Source: Actinomycetota bacterium
GTDB taxonomy: Bacteria > Actinomycetota > Actinomycetes > Streptosporangiales > Streptosporangiaceae
NCBI GenBank assembly: GCA_027313705.1
Contig: DAHVDE010000041.1
Span: 62,001 to 126,000, forward strand
Reading direction: 5' to 3'
DNA: 64,000 nucleotides
Numbering within the stretch: position 1 is the stretch's first letter; each line of letters opens with the position of its first letter. Of this stretch, positions 45,815 to 53,719 are shown in pieces. The notes beneath the pieces are model-generated. The model saw only the letters and a list, made by a program, of their open reading frames with translations, searched no databases and was not told where the DNA came from. The position numbers and the translations under genes were made by a program.

Positions 45815-46282
45815 ATGACGAGGAAAAGCTACGGCGCGCGGTTGAGCACGCTGCTGACGGCATTGGCGGTGGGGGCCAGCCTGGCGCTGGCCGGCTGCGG
45901 TGGGGGCGGTACCTCGTCTGGCGGCTCGGGCGGCACCTCGGGAGGCATCGCGGCGGGTGCGAGTGACAGCGCTCCGTGCACCACCTTCTCGGCCGACTAC
46001 AAGAAATTCCTGGCCGGGTACGTTCCTCCGGAGAGCCAGACGGGAACCAGTGAGACGCCGCTGTTGGCGCTTTCCGACGCGGTCGACAAGATCACTGCCT
46101 CCGGCCAGTTGCAACAAGATCTCGCCCAACTGGGGATAGACGCTGGTCTCATTGCGACAGGCGAGACCCAGGGCGGCTATACCACGCCTCCCTCGGCCTT
46201 TGGCTCCGACCTTCAGGCAGTCGGCAAGGACTGCGGCACGACCTTCACCAACCCGCCAGCCTCGCTGGTCCGCGAGGGGTAA
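45815..46282 (+). CDS. Small lipoprotein of unknown function
   Basis: A 155-residue lipoprotein. The signal sequence MTRKSYGARLSTLLTALAVGAS ends in lipobox LALAGC (Cys ~28), followed by a Gly/Ser linker. The mature domain (~100 residues, one Cys pair: PCTTFSADYKKFL and GKDCGTTF) is probably extracytoplasmic. GTG 45806 is an alternative start. No informative neighbours; convergent with the aldo/keto reductase. Confidence 0.7.
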   Translation: MTRKSYGARLSTLLTALAVGASLALAGCGGGGTSSGGSGGTSGGIAAGASDSAPCTTFSADYKKFLAGYVPPESQTGTSETPLLALSDAVDKITASGQLQQDLAQLGIDAGLIATGETQGGYTTPPSAFGSDLQAVGKDCGTTFTNPPASLVREG

Positions 46283-46306
46283 CGCGGTCCGCTCAGGTTC
46301 GCTCGA

Positions 46307-47224
46307 TCACTCAGCCATATGCAAGCCGTCCAGCACCTCCATCGTGGCCGGGTCGAGTCGCACGCCGACAGTGGCGATGTTGTCTTCCAGGTGGCTGAGG
46401 CTAGAGGTCCCCGGAATCAGCAGCGTTCCAGAGTCATGGGCTAGCAGCCAGGCCAGGCCAACCTGGGCGGGCGTAGCGCCGAGTTCCGCCGCCGCCTTGA
46501 CGACGGCGGGATGCTCACTCACCTTGGGCATGCCGGGGAACGCCGAGCCGAGCGGGAAGTAAGGCACCCAGGCAACGCCGTGGTTCCGGCACAGGTCAAG
46601 GAGCGGCTCACCCGAGCGGTCAAGCAGGCTGTAGGCGTTCTGCACGCAGGCGAGGTCCGCGGGCAGCGCCGCCCTTAGCTGCTCCATGGTGACGTTGCTG
46701 ACTCCGATGCCGCCAATCTTGCCTTCATCACGCAGCGCGGTCATCTCGGCAAGCTGGCTGTCCAGGTCGGCCTTCTCGCTGTCAGGCAGCGGGGTACCTG
46801 ATGGCATCTCGTCAACCAAGCGCAGGTTGACGACGTCGATCCGTTCGACGCCGAGGCTCGCAAGGTTGGCCTCGACTCCGGCGCGAAGCTGCTCGGGCCG
46901 CTGGGCGGGCATGAAGGCGCCGTTAGAGTCGCGGATCGCACCGACCTTGCTGACCAGCGCAAGGTTTTCCGGGTATGGGTGGAGCGCGGTGCGGATCAGT
47001 TCGTTGGCCACGCCGTCACCGTAGAAATGCGCGGTGTCGATGTGATTGACGCCGAGTTCTACGGCCCGGCGAAGCACGGCAAGCGCGGTGTCCCTGTCCT
47101 TTGGCGGTCCCCACACTCCCGGCCCTGGAAGCTGCATGGCGCCGAAGCCGATGCGCGCCACTTCACGCCCGGCAAGCTTCGCCGTCCCGCCAGGTATGGC
47201 CATCTCGCTGTTTCGGTCAGGCAT
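46307..47224 (-). CDS. Aldo/keto reductase-like oxidoreductase
   Basis: A 305-residue (beta/alpha)8 AKR protein. Visible catalytic pieces: VNHIDTAHFYGDGVANEL (Asp and Tyr), VSKVGAIRD (Lys) and the NADPH-binding end LLIPGTSSLSHLEDN. The usual catalytic His (in VDLYQLH) is replaced: IDVVNLRLVDEMP has Arg there, as in some AKR subgroups. ATG 47224 follows AGGAGG. Two CGGAGG/CCTCCG operators lie in its promoter, so expression is probably controlled by a dimeric repressor or activator. Substrate unknown. Confidence 0.85.
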   Translation of the reverse strand: MPDRNSEMAIPGGTAKLAGREVARIGFGAMQLPGPGVWGPPKDRDTALAVLRRAVELGVNHIDTAHFYGDGVANELIRTALHPYPENLALVSKVGAIRDSNGAFMPAQRPEQLRAGVEANLASLGVERIDVVNLRLVDEMPSGTPLPDSEKADLDSQLAEMTALRDEGKIGGIGVSNVTMEQLRAALPADLACVQNAYSLLDRSGEPLLDLCRNHGVAWVPYFPLGSAFPGMPKVSEHPAVVKAAAELGATPAQVGLAWLLAHDSGTLLIPGTSSLSHLEDNIATVGVRLDPATMEVLDGLHMAE

Positions 47225-47262
47225 GACGTAGACCTCCTGGTTTCATTAAGCTCAGCATCTAT

Positions 47263-47316
47263 ACGGAGGCATCCTCCGTTACCTCCGCAAGCCACTATAA
47301 CCGGAGGCTTCCTCCG
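47263..47316. promoter_or_regulatory. Two CGGAGG-N3-CCTCCG operators upstream of the aldo/keto reductase
   Basis: ACGGAGGcatCCTCCGT at 47263-47279 and CGGAGGcttCCTCCG at 47302-47316, centres 38 bp apart. A half site (ACCTCCG) is at 47281-47287. Between them, on the minus strand, TATAGT could be the -10. The paired identical dyads are typical of two dimers of one transcription factor. No regulator gene is next to it. Confidence 0.75.
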
Positions 47317-47507
47317 ATTCAACTTTCCCGCTGCCGACGGGATTCCGCCGACTCCCGTGCGAGCCAGCTCGGGTGCGAGCCAGCTTTCCAGCTCCGCCGG
47401 GCTATGGGAATGCCATTGGCCAGCGGTGTAGGTCCTGCTGGCCTGGCTCCGATGTCGTCATCGGCGGCTGGTCCCGGCAGTTCCTCGCCTCCCTCGTCCC
47501 CCGACCC

Positions 47508-47564
47508 AACCCCCACGACGCCACAACGTGCGCACTCTGACCCCCACGACGCCACAACGTGCGC
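47508..47564. repeat. REP-like repeat, copy C (two tandem half units)
   Basis: CCCCCACGACGCCACAACG occurs twice in tandem (from ~47510 and ~47541), each followed by TGCGCA. It matches the left arms of copies A and B but lacks their TGCTATAGCA centre. Intergenic. Confidence 0.65.
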
Positions 47565-47604
47565 ATCGCAACCTCAGGCCAAGCGCGCGCGAGGTCAGGT
47601 GTAC

Positions 47605-48810
47605 TTAAGCGGCTGGCCGCCGCCCGATGAGCACCGCCACGTCGGCGGCGGTCGCGGAGATGGCGACGGCACCAGAGTCGACCTTGACCGGGGTCAGCAC
47701 GGGACTGCGGCCGCCGTCGCCGATCTGGCCATGCGAACTGGCACCCCAGGCGTAGACGTCGCCAGCGGCGGAGATCGCGTAAGAAGTCGAACCCGAGCTC
47801 GCCAGCAGCTTGTAGGTCACGCCGGCCGGCGCGAAGATCCGCACCGGGGACGGCTCGTCACCTGAACCGCCGTCGCCTAGCTGGCCGTACTTGTCGTCGC
47901 CCCAGGCGAACAACTTGCCGTTGACGAGCTTGACGATGGTCTGGCCGTTGTTGGCCAGCGAGCCGCCCAAGGCAGCCACCCGCACCCGGCCAGGCAAGCT
48001 GACCTTGACCGGAACGTCGGAGGCGTGGCCAGCGACTCCGTCGCCGAGCTGGCCGCGGCTGTCAAGGCCCCAGTCGTAGTAGCTGCCGTTCTTGAGCAGA
48101 GCGCCGGTGTTGCCATAGGACGCTACTAGCGACCTGACCCGCGCGCCGCTCAGGTGCCTGACCCTGACCGGGGCATAGCTAGTCGCGAAGCTGCCGTCGC
48201 CAAGCTCACCGAAGACGTTGGTGCCGCACATGTACAACTTGCCGCCGGCGTCATAAATGGCGTGGTCGGACGCCCCTGCCACTGCCGTCACATGCGAGAA
48301 AGGCAGCCTGACCGGCCGCAGGTAGGCGGTCGCTGTGCCGCGGCACAGTTCTCCGCCGTAGTTGAAGCCCCAGCCCCAGACATGGCCGGTGGTGTCGATG
48401 GCCAGCGCCGTGTCGAACGGCATGACATTGGCCGGAATCGACTTGATCTTGACTCCGGCGGGGAAACGGACCCGTACCGGCTTAGTGAACGAGTCACGGA
48501 GGCGGCCGTCTCCGAGTTCGCCGTGCGATCCCTGGCCCCACGCGTACAGCGCGCCGTTGGCGAGCAGAGCGTAATCAGTGGAGTTGGAGGTTCCGATCCC
48601 GACGACGCGTCCAGGCACGGTTACCGCGACCGGACGCAGGCTGGTGTCACCGCCTCCTGGCCTGTGCTGGCCGAAGAAGGTCCCCCAGTGAGCCACGGTG
48701 CTAGTTATGACGTTGTGAGCTGAGGCGGGTCCGGCCGCAGCGGCCAGGAACACGCAGGTCACGGCGGCAGTGATCGCGGCCATAAGCGATCTGCGCATGG
48801 TCAAGGGCAT
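47605..48810 (-). CDS. Secreted RCC1-repeat (beta-propeller) protein
   Basis: About 401 residues from ATG 48810 (AGGAGA upstream). Signal peptide: MPLTMRRSLMAAITAAVTCVF... to AGPASA. The mature protein consists of about seven RCC1 repeats, each with the pattern ..LYAWGxGxxGELGDG / VWGWGFNYGGELC / FAWGDDKYGQLGDGG. This forms a seven-bladed propeller. Bacterial secreted RCC1 proteins are of unknown function, probably binding proteins. The promoter region lies towards the sHdr operon end. Confidence 0.82.
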   Translation of the reverse strand: MPLTMRRSLMAAITAAVTCVFLAAAAGPASAHNVITSTVAHWGTFFGQHRPGGGDTSLRPVAVTVPGRVVGIGTSNSTDYALLANGALYAWGQGSHGELGDGRLRDSFTKPVRVRFPAGVKIKSIPANVMPFDTALAIDTTGHVWGWGFNYGGELCRGTATAYLRPVRLPFSHVTAVAGASDHAIYDAGGKLYMCGTNVFGELGDGSFATSYAPVRVRHLSGARVRSLVASYGNTGALLKNGSYYDWGLDSRGQLGDGVAGHASDVPVKVSLPGRVRVAALGGSLANNGQTIVKLVNGKLFAWGDDKYGQLGDGGSGDEPSPVRIFAPAGVTYKLLASSGSTSYAISAAGDVYAWGASSHGQIGDGGRSPVLTPVKVDSGAVAISATAADVAVLIGRRPAA

Positions 48811-48983
48811 TCTTTCTCCTCGTTGCGAGCTGACCGCGGCGGGTGCCTCGTACCACCGGGCCGGCACTGATATGGCTATGACACAACGAACAAAGAATGC
48901 TGTAAATGCCACTCGTATGTCAATTACTGTAAATCGTTCTTAACAGCACTGGCCTTTCTGTTCCGCAGCGGATCCCTGGCCGC

Positions 48984-49508
48984 TCAGATGAAGAGCGTGA
49001 TGTCCGCCTTCGCCGCCATGTCGATGAAGCTGGCCGCGCCGAGCGTCGGCTGCAGGCCGTCGATGAAGTCTTCAGGGCTCAACCCGTACAGGTCCATGGT
49101 CATCTGGCACGGGTGCAGCCGCACCCCGCATTCAAGAGCCATCTCGAGCAGTTCGGTCGGACTGGCGACCTTGTACTGCTTGGCCAGTTTCCTGATCATC
49201 CAGGTGCCCATCCCGGCGAAGTGGATCTTGCCGAGCTTGAGGTGATCCGTGCCGCCGCGGTCGACGAAGGACTCGCCCTTTTGCATCCAGTTCTTGCCGG
49301 TGAAGCGCTTGTTGTTCTTCTGGAGCACCCGCAGGCCCCAGAACGTGAAGAACACGTCGACCTCCAGTCCCGAGGCCGCGCCGGTGGTGGCCAGGATCAG
49401 CGTTGGCCACACCTTGTCCAGGTCGTTGCTCCAGCAGATCATGGCCAGGCGCTTGACGCTCTCGTCGGCCATGGCCTGCTGGGCGGCGGAGATGTCGGTG
49501 GTCTGCAT
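48984..49508 (-). CDS. dsrE3A: DsrE3A-like sulfurtransferase, last gene of the sHdr operon
   Basis: A 174-residue DsrE/DsrF-superfamily protein. The core holds RLAMICWSNDLDKVWPTLIL (Cys25), LEVDVFFTFWGLRVL, and the C-terminal ALECGVRLHPCQMTMDLYG with Cys127 and Cys134, candidates for a persulfide carrier. DsrE3A proteins accompany sHdr genes and move sulfane sulfur, usually with TusA and rhodanese, none of which is seen here. A ribosome site (AGGAGAG) precedes ATG 49508; the gap to the LbpA-like gene upstream is 24 bp. Confidence 0.8.
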   Translation of the reverse strand: MQTTDISAAQQAMADESVKRLAMICWSNDLDKVWPTLILATTGAASGLEVDVFFTFWGLRVLQKNNKRFTGKNWMQKGESFVDRGGTDHLKLGKIHFAGMGTWMIRKLAKQYKVASPTELLEMALECGVRLHPCQMTMDLYGLSPEDFIDGLQPTLGAASFIDMAAKADITLFI

Positions 49509-49532
49509 GACGGTCTCTCCTTCTGTGATGGT

Positions 49533-49988
49533 TCAGTCGGCACAGCGAAAACAGCGGATTCCGCGCTCGTCGATGAGCTCGCGGTAGGCCGCGAAGGCGG
49601 TCTGCCCGTCGACGAGATGATGCTGCTCCCCGGCCAGGTCGGCGGGGCGCAGCCGGGCCAGCCAGCCCGCTCCGTACGGGTCACGGTTGGCCACGGCGAT
49701 GTCGGCGGCGAACGCCGCCTCGTTGACCTCGAGCAGTTCGCCGGTGAGCGGCGAAGGAAAGGGGCCGACCCACTTGGCGCTCTCGATGACCGCAAGCGAC
49801 TTGCCGCGAACGTAGCTGCGGCCGGTCCGCTTCCAGCTCACCTGGACCATCCGCCCGCCCATGGTCTGGGCGACATCGGTCATGCCAAGCTCGGCGACGC
49901 CGCCTGCCAGGCGGACCCACACGTTCAGCCCGACGTCGTAAAGCAGGTCATCAGGTACCACGCAGCCATACCAGTGCAGGTCGGCCAT
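49533..49988 (-). CDS. lbpA: Lipoate-binding protein, LbpA-like (GcvH fold), copy 1
   Basis: A 151-residue GcvH-like lipoyl protein. The lipoylation site is VIESAKWVGPFPSPLTGE with Lys72 between two strands; PLTGELLEVNEA and NRDPYGAGWLARLRP follow as in H proteins. No gcvT or gcvP is near, and it sits between a DsrE3A-like and a second LbpA-like gene, so it belongs to the sHdr system, where such proteins carry the sulfur substrate on lipoate. The C-terminus RCFRC adds two Cys not typical of GcvH. Confidence 0.82.
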   Translation of the reverse strand: MADLHWYGCVVPDDLLYDVGLNVWVRLAGGVAELGMTDVAQTMGGRMVQVSWKRTGRSYVRGKSLAVIESAKWVGPFPSPLTGELLEVNEAAFAADIAVANRDPYGAGWLARLRPADLAGEQHHLVDGQTAFAAYRELIDERGIRCFRCAD

Positions 49989-49994
49989 CAGGGG

Positions 49995-50432
49995 TCACCC
50001 GCCGCAGGCGATACCTTCCGAGTCGAGGAACGCACGGTATGCCTCGACGCCGTCGGGGCCGGTGGCGAGGTCGGCGACCTCGCCGTCCCAGTCGGTCGGC
50101 CGCAGCCTCGCCACCCAGCCGGCGCCGTAAGGGTCGGTGTTCATCAGGCCAGGTGACGTCTCGAGCGCGGCGTTGACCGCCACGATCTCGCCGGTGACCG
50201 GCGCGGGCACCGGTCCCACCCACTTGCCACTCTCGACGGTGGCGATGTTGCGGCCGCGGGCAATCGCCTTGCCCGGCTTCTTGAGCGTGACCGCGATGAT
50301 GGACTTCGCCAGGTTCTGCGCGACGTCCGTCATCCCGACCGTCACCAGGTCGCCTTCCCTGCGCGCCCACACATGCTTATCGATCACGTACAGCAGGTCC
50401 TCGGGAATATTGCAGTTGTTGACCAGGGTCAC
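49995..50432 (-). CDS. lbpA: Lipoate-binding protein, LbpA-like (GcvH fold), copy 2
   Basis: A 145-residue lipoyl protein from GTG 50432 (AGGAGA upstream; a longer frame is open but has no better start). Lipoylation site TVESGKWVGPVPAPVTGE, Lys70. Then NTDPYGAGWVARLRPTDWD. It is similar to the neighbouring copy 1 (49533-49988), 6 bp downstream, and looks like a tandem duplicate. Cys residues occur near both ends (NNCNIP, GIACGG). Confidence 0.82.
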   Translation of the reverse strand: MTLVNNCNIPEDLLYVIDKHVWARREGDLVTVGMTDVAQNLAKSIIAVTLKKPGKAIARGRNIATVESGKWVGPVPAPVTGEIVAVNAALETSPGLMNTDPYGAGWVARLRPTDWDGEVADLATGPDGVEAYRAFLDSEGIACGG

Positions 50433-50436
50433 CGCG

Positions 50437-50757
50437 TCAGTCTCCTGTCCCCTGATGTTCAGGCGCTTGTAGTTCAGGCTGGTCGCCTGCCAGCACCTCG
50501 TGCTCGGCCAGCAGGTGATGGACGAGCATGTCGAGTGCCACCATCGCGATCTGGCGGCCGAAGCCCTCGATGAACTCGCGATCCCTGGCCGCCTTGCGGA
50601 CCAGGTGCTCGTACCTGGCACCGCACAGCGGGCAGGTGATCTCGTAGAAGAACCGGTCGTTGCGCTCCACGGTGGCGACCTCGCCAGCGTGGAGCTCGCC
50701 GAGATGGGCGTGCAGCGCCCGCGGGCCTGCCTCGAGCTCGCACCACGGGCACCGCAC
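50437..50757 (-). CDS. Small Cys/His-rich (zinc-finger-like) protein of the sHdr operon
   Basis: A 106-residue protein: MRCPWCELEAGPRALHAHLG has two Cys and two His in a C2H2-like order, ITCPLCGARYEHLVRKAARD adds a Cys pair, and FGRQIAMVALDMLVHHLLAEH has further His. Probably a metal-binding structural protein or a small chaperone. I do not recognise the family. It lies between the EMO-like gene (12 bp) and LbpA copy 2 (4 bp), so co-expression is certain in principle. Confidence 0.6.
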   Translation of the reverse strand: MRCPWCELEAGPRALHAHLGELHAGEVATVERNDRFFYEITCPLCGARYEHLVRKAARDREFIEGFGRQIAMVALDMLVHHLLAEHEVLAGDQPELQAPEHQGTGD

Positions 50758-50769
50758 GCCTGCCTCCCC

Positions 50770-52755
50770 TCAGACCGTCTCGAGCGCTGCCACCTGGCGC
50801 CTGGCCAGGTCGACAAGCTGGACGAGGTCGATGACGGTGATCTTGTCCTCGTTGCCCGTCGTTTTCACCGCGTCGGTGTACATGACGAAGTCCTTCGGGC
50901 AGGCCACGACGAAATGATCGACGCCGAGCGCGACGGCCTCGCGGATCCTGTTCTCGCTCGGACGCTCGGTCTGGGCCGGCTCGGTCATCCAGATCCGGCC
51001 GCCGCCCGCACCGCAACAGAAGGTGTTCAGCCCGTTCCTCGGCATCTCCACCAGTTCGCAGCCCAGCTTGGCGAGTACCTGCCTGGGCGGATCGGTCAGC
51101 CGGTTGTGCCTGGCGAGATAGCAGGGGTCGTGGTAGGTGACCCGCAGGCTCAGCGGCTGTACGGCGATGGCGCCTTCGGTCAGCAGCCTGCCGAGCAGCT
51201 GAGAGTAATGCAGTACCGGCTTGTCGAGGCCGAACGCCGGGTACTCGTTGCGCAGCGTGTTGAACGTGTGCGGGTCGGTGGTGAAGATCTCCTCGAAGGT
51301 GGCGGCGCGCAGGGACTCCATGTTCTGCTCGGCCAGCATCTGGAACAGGCCTTCCTCGCCGATCCTGCGCACGTCGTTGCCGTCGTCGCGCTCGCCGTCG
51401 AAGAGCATCCCGAAATCGACGCCAGCCTCGCGCAGGATTCTGGCCAGGCTGCGGGAGAGCTCCTGGAGCCGCTCGTCGAACGAGGCGAAGTCGCCGACGA
51501 ACCACAGCGACCTCACGGGTTCTTTCCGCGCGTCCTTGACGGGGAAGTCGAGTCCCTTCGTCCACCGAGCGCGCATCCGGCCGGACTTGCCGAAGGTATT
51601 GCCCTGTGCGGCGTCATTCTGCAGCACTTGCTGCACGGCTGGCTCTAGCTCGCCGGAGTCGACAAGCTGCCTGCGCAGGTGCACGATCGTGTCGACGTGC
51701 TCGATGTCGACCGGGCACTGCTCGACGCAGGCACCGCAGGTCGTGCAGGACCACAGCACGTCCCTGCCGATGACCGCCGCGCCGTCGCCCGCCGCCGGGG
51801 AATGGCCGGCGGCGTCAAGCAGCCCGTCGCGCAGACCCATGATCAGCAGCTTGGGCGAGAGCGGCTGGCCGCTGTTCCACGCCGGGCAGGCGGACTGGCA
51901 CCGGCCGCACTCGGTACAGGTGAGTGTGTCCAGCCGCTGTTTCCAGGTCAGCAGCTCAAGCTGCGGCGTCCCCGCCTCGCTCACGGCGGGAAGCTCGCCC
52001 AGCGCGCCGAGCGCGCGCGGGCGCCTGGAGAACGCGACGTTCAGCGGCGCCATCACGATGTGCAGGTGCTTGGAGTAGGTGACGAAGACACCGAACCCCA
52101 TGATCACGGCCAGGTTCGCCAGCAGCAGCACCGTCTCGATCACGGAGTTCGCGCCGGTGCCCAGTGACCGCAGCGGCGCGGCGAGCGCATAGGAGGCGAA
52201 CGCCGCCCGGCCGTAGGGGAAGTCGCCGGTGTTGACCTGGGCCGCGCGGTAGCCGAGCAGCGTGATCATCACCAGCGCGATCATCCCGAGCGTGAGCCAC
52301 GCGGCCGTCGTGTGCGACCCGTAGAACCGCGACGCCTTGCCGCGCCGTCGCGGCGACTCGACCAGCCTCGTCACGGTGAAGACCGCCAGCCCGGCAAGCA
52401 CGATGACGGTGAAGAGGTCCTCGACGAGGCCGAGCAGCCAGAAGTGCCCGATCAGCGGGATCGCGAACTTCCTGCTGACGAAGGTGTCGCCGAGCGCCTC
52501 GATGATGGTGAACAGCAAGATCAGGAAACCCCAGAACACCAGGGCGTGCGGCGCTCCCGACCGCCAGCGCTTGAACAGCTTGCGCTGGCCGAGCACCTCG
52601 GCAAGCTCCGCGCTCACCCTGGCTGGCACGCCTGCCAGGCGGCCAGGAGCTGGCTGGCCTGCCCGGACCAGGCGAGCCAGCCAGCTCAGCCGCGCGCCTG
52701 CCAGCCCGAGCCCGGCGAGCATGATCAGCCCGCCGATCACCAGCCGCGGTGTCAC
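50770..52755 (-). CDS. emo: Membrane FeS oxidoreductase, EMO-like (Etf:menaquinone oxidoreductase)
   Basis: A 661-residue protein. The N-terminal ~230 residues hold about six membrane helices of the nitrate-reductase-gamma type with His residues for heme (SGAPHALVFWGFLILLF, LIGHFWLLGLVEDLFT). Then a ferredoxin-like pair: CTECGRCQSACPAW and CTTCGACVEQCPVD, and a C-terminal HdrD-like part with YHDPCYLARHN and FCCGAGGGRIWM. This is the architecture of EMO proteins that pass electrons from EtfAB to menaquinone. It overlaps etfA by ATGA, which strongly supports that role here. Confidence 0.85.
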   Translation of the reverse strand: MTPRLVIGGLIMLAGLGLAGARLSWLARLVRAGQPAPGRLAGVPARVSAELAEVLGQRKLFKRWRSGAPHALVFWGFLILLFTIIEALGDTFVSRKFAIPLIGHFWLLGLVEDLFTVIVLAGLAVFTVTRLVESPRRRGKASRFYGSHTTAAWLTLGMIALVMITLLGYRAAQVNTGDFPYGRAAFASYALAAPLRSLGTGANSVIETVLLLANLAVIMGFGVFVTYSKHLHIVMAPLNVAFSRRPRALGALGELPAVSEAGTPQLELLTWKQRLDTLTCTECGRCQSACPAWNSGQPLSPKLLIMGLRDGLLDAAGHSPAAGDGAAVIGRDVLWSCTTCGACVEQCPVDIEHVDTIVHLRRQLVDSGELEPAVQQVLQNDAAQGNTFGKSGRMRARWTKGLDFPVKDARKEPVRSLWFVGDFASFDERLQELSRSLARILREAGVDFGMLFDGERDDGNDVRRIGEEGLFQMLAEQNMESLRAATFEEIFTTDPHTFNTLRNEYPAFGLDKPVLHYSQLLGRLLTEGAIAVQPLSLRVTYHDPCYLARHNRLTDPPRQVLAKLGCELVEMPRNGLNTFCCGAGGGRIWMTEPAQTERPSENRIREAVALGVDHFVVACPKDFVMYTDAVKTTGNEDKITVIDLVQLVDLARRQVAALETV

Positions 52756-53714
52756 TGGCTCAGCTTCTCGGTGAGCGCAGGTACCAGGTCGAACAGGTCC
52801 ACCGTGGTCCCGTAGTGCGCGATGTCGAAGATCGGCGCGGTCGCGTCGGTGTTGCAGGCGATGATCAGCTCGGCGTCCCGCATGCCTTCCAGGTGCTCGG
52901 GCGCGCCAGAGATCCCGAACGCCAGGTAGGCCTTCGGCTTGACCTTCAGGCCTGACTTGCCGACCTGCCTGGATTTCGGCAGCCAGCCAGCATCCACCAC
53001 GGGCCGTGAGGCAGAAAGCGGCACGCCGAGCACGTCGCCGAGTTCTTGCACCAGCTCGACGTTGTCCTGCGACTCGATACCGCGGCCGACCGAGACGAGC
53101 AGTTCGGCGGTGGTGATGTCGACGTCGCCGCCCTGCGGCTCGCTGACGGCGGCGAGGCTCATCGCCAGGTCATCGAGCCCGGCGGGCGGCGCGATCTCGA
53201 CGACCTCGGGAGGGCCTTCGCCCCGGCCGGCCGCGGCAGGGAAGGCGCCGCCGGTCACGGTCGCCACCGCCCGCTCCCCTGGCAGCTCGAGTTCGGCGAG
53301 GATCTTGCCGCCCAGGATCTGCGCGGTCGCGACGATCGTGTCACCGGCCACCTCGATCGCGGCGACGTTCGGGGCAAGCGGCGCCTGCCAGTGCACCGAG
53401 ATGGCGGCGCCAAGGTCGAGCCCGGGCGTCGCCGACGACATCAGGACCAGCCGCGGCGAGCGCTGCGCGAGCACCGCGAGCAGGGCCAGCTCGCACGCCT
53501 GCGGCAGGTACTGCGCCAGGGCCTGATGCTCGACGCTGACGACCACGTCCGCGCCGCCGAGCTGGCCGGCCAGGTCGCGCGGTCCGAGCAGCGCCACTTC
53601 CGCCTGCCCGCCCATCGCCGCGGCCAGGCCGCGCGCCGCGCCGATCAGCTCATAGGTGCTCTCGGCGATCTGCTTCCCGTCGTGTTCCGCGAGCACAAGC
53701 ACGTTCCTGGTCAT
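52752..53714 (-). CDS. etfA: Electron transfer flavoprotein alpha subunit
   Basis: A 320-residue EtfA. N-terminal Rossmann-like domain (TRNVLVLAEHDGKQIAEST), C-terminal FAD-binding domain with SRPVVDAGWLPKSRQVGKSG, AYLAFGISGAPEHLEGM and IIACNTDATAPIF. It binds FAD and, with EtfB, accepts electrons from a dehydrogenase. GTG 53717 is an alternative start three bases upstream. It is sandwiched between etfB and the EMO-like gene. Confidence 0.92.
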   Translation of the reverse strand: MTRNVLVLAEHDGKQIAESTYELIGAARGLAAAMGGQAEVALLGPRDLAGQLGGADVVVSVEHQALAQYLPQACELALLAVLAQRSPRLVLMSSATPGLDLGAAISVHWQAPLAPNVAAIEVAGDTIVATAQILGGKILAELELPGERAVATVTGGAFPAAAGRGEGPPEVVEIAPPAGLDDLAMSLAAVSEPQGGDVDITTAELLVSVGRGIESQDNVELVQELGDVLGVPLSASRPVVDAGWLPKSRQVGKSGLKVKPKAYLAFGISGAPEHLEGMRDAELIIACNTDATAPIFDIAHYGTTVDLFDLVPALTEKLSQ

Positions 53715-53719
53715 CACAC

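Noticed and set aside
49113-50156. Long plus-strand open frame across the DsrE3A and LbpA genes
   Set aside because: It is antisense to well-supported genes and reads as Arg/Gly/His-rich shadow sequence without family motifs.
49533-50432. Glycine cleavage system H proteins
   Set aside because: The fold is the same, but there is no gcvT or gcvP nearby and the genes are embedded among sHdr, DsrE3A and lipoate-assembly genes.
50500-51648. Plus-strand 382-residue frame over the EMO-like gene
   Set aside because: Antisense shadow caused by high GC; no ribosome site, no domain.
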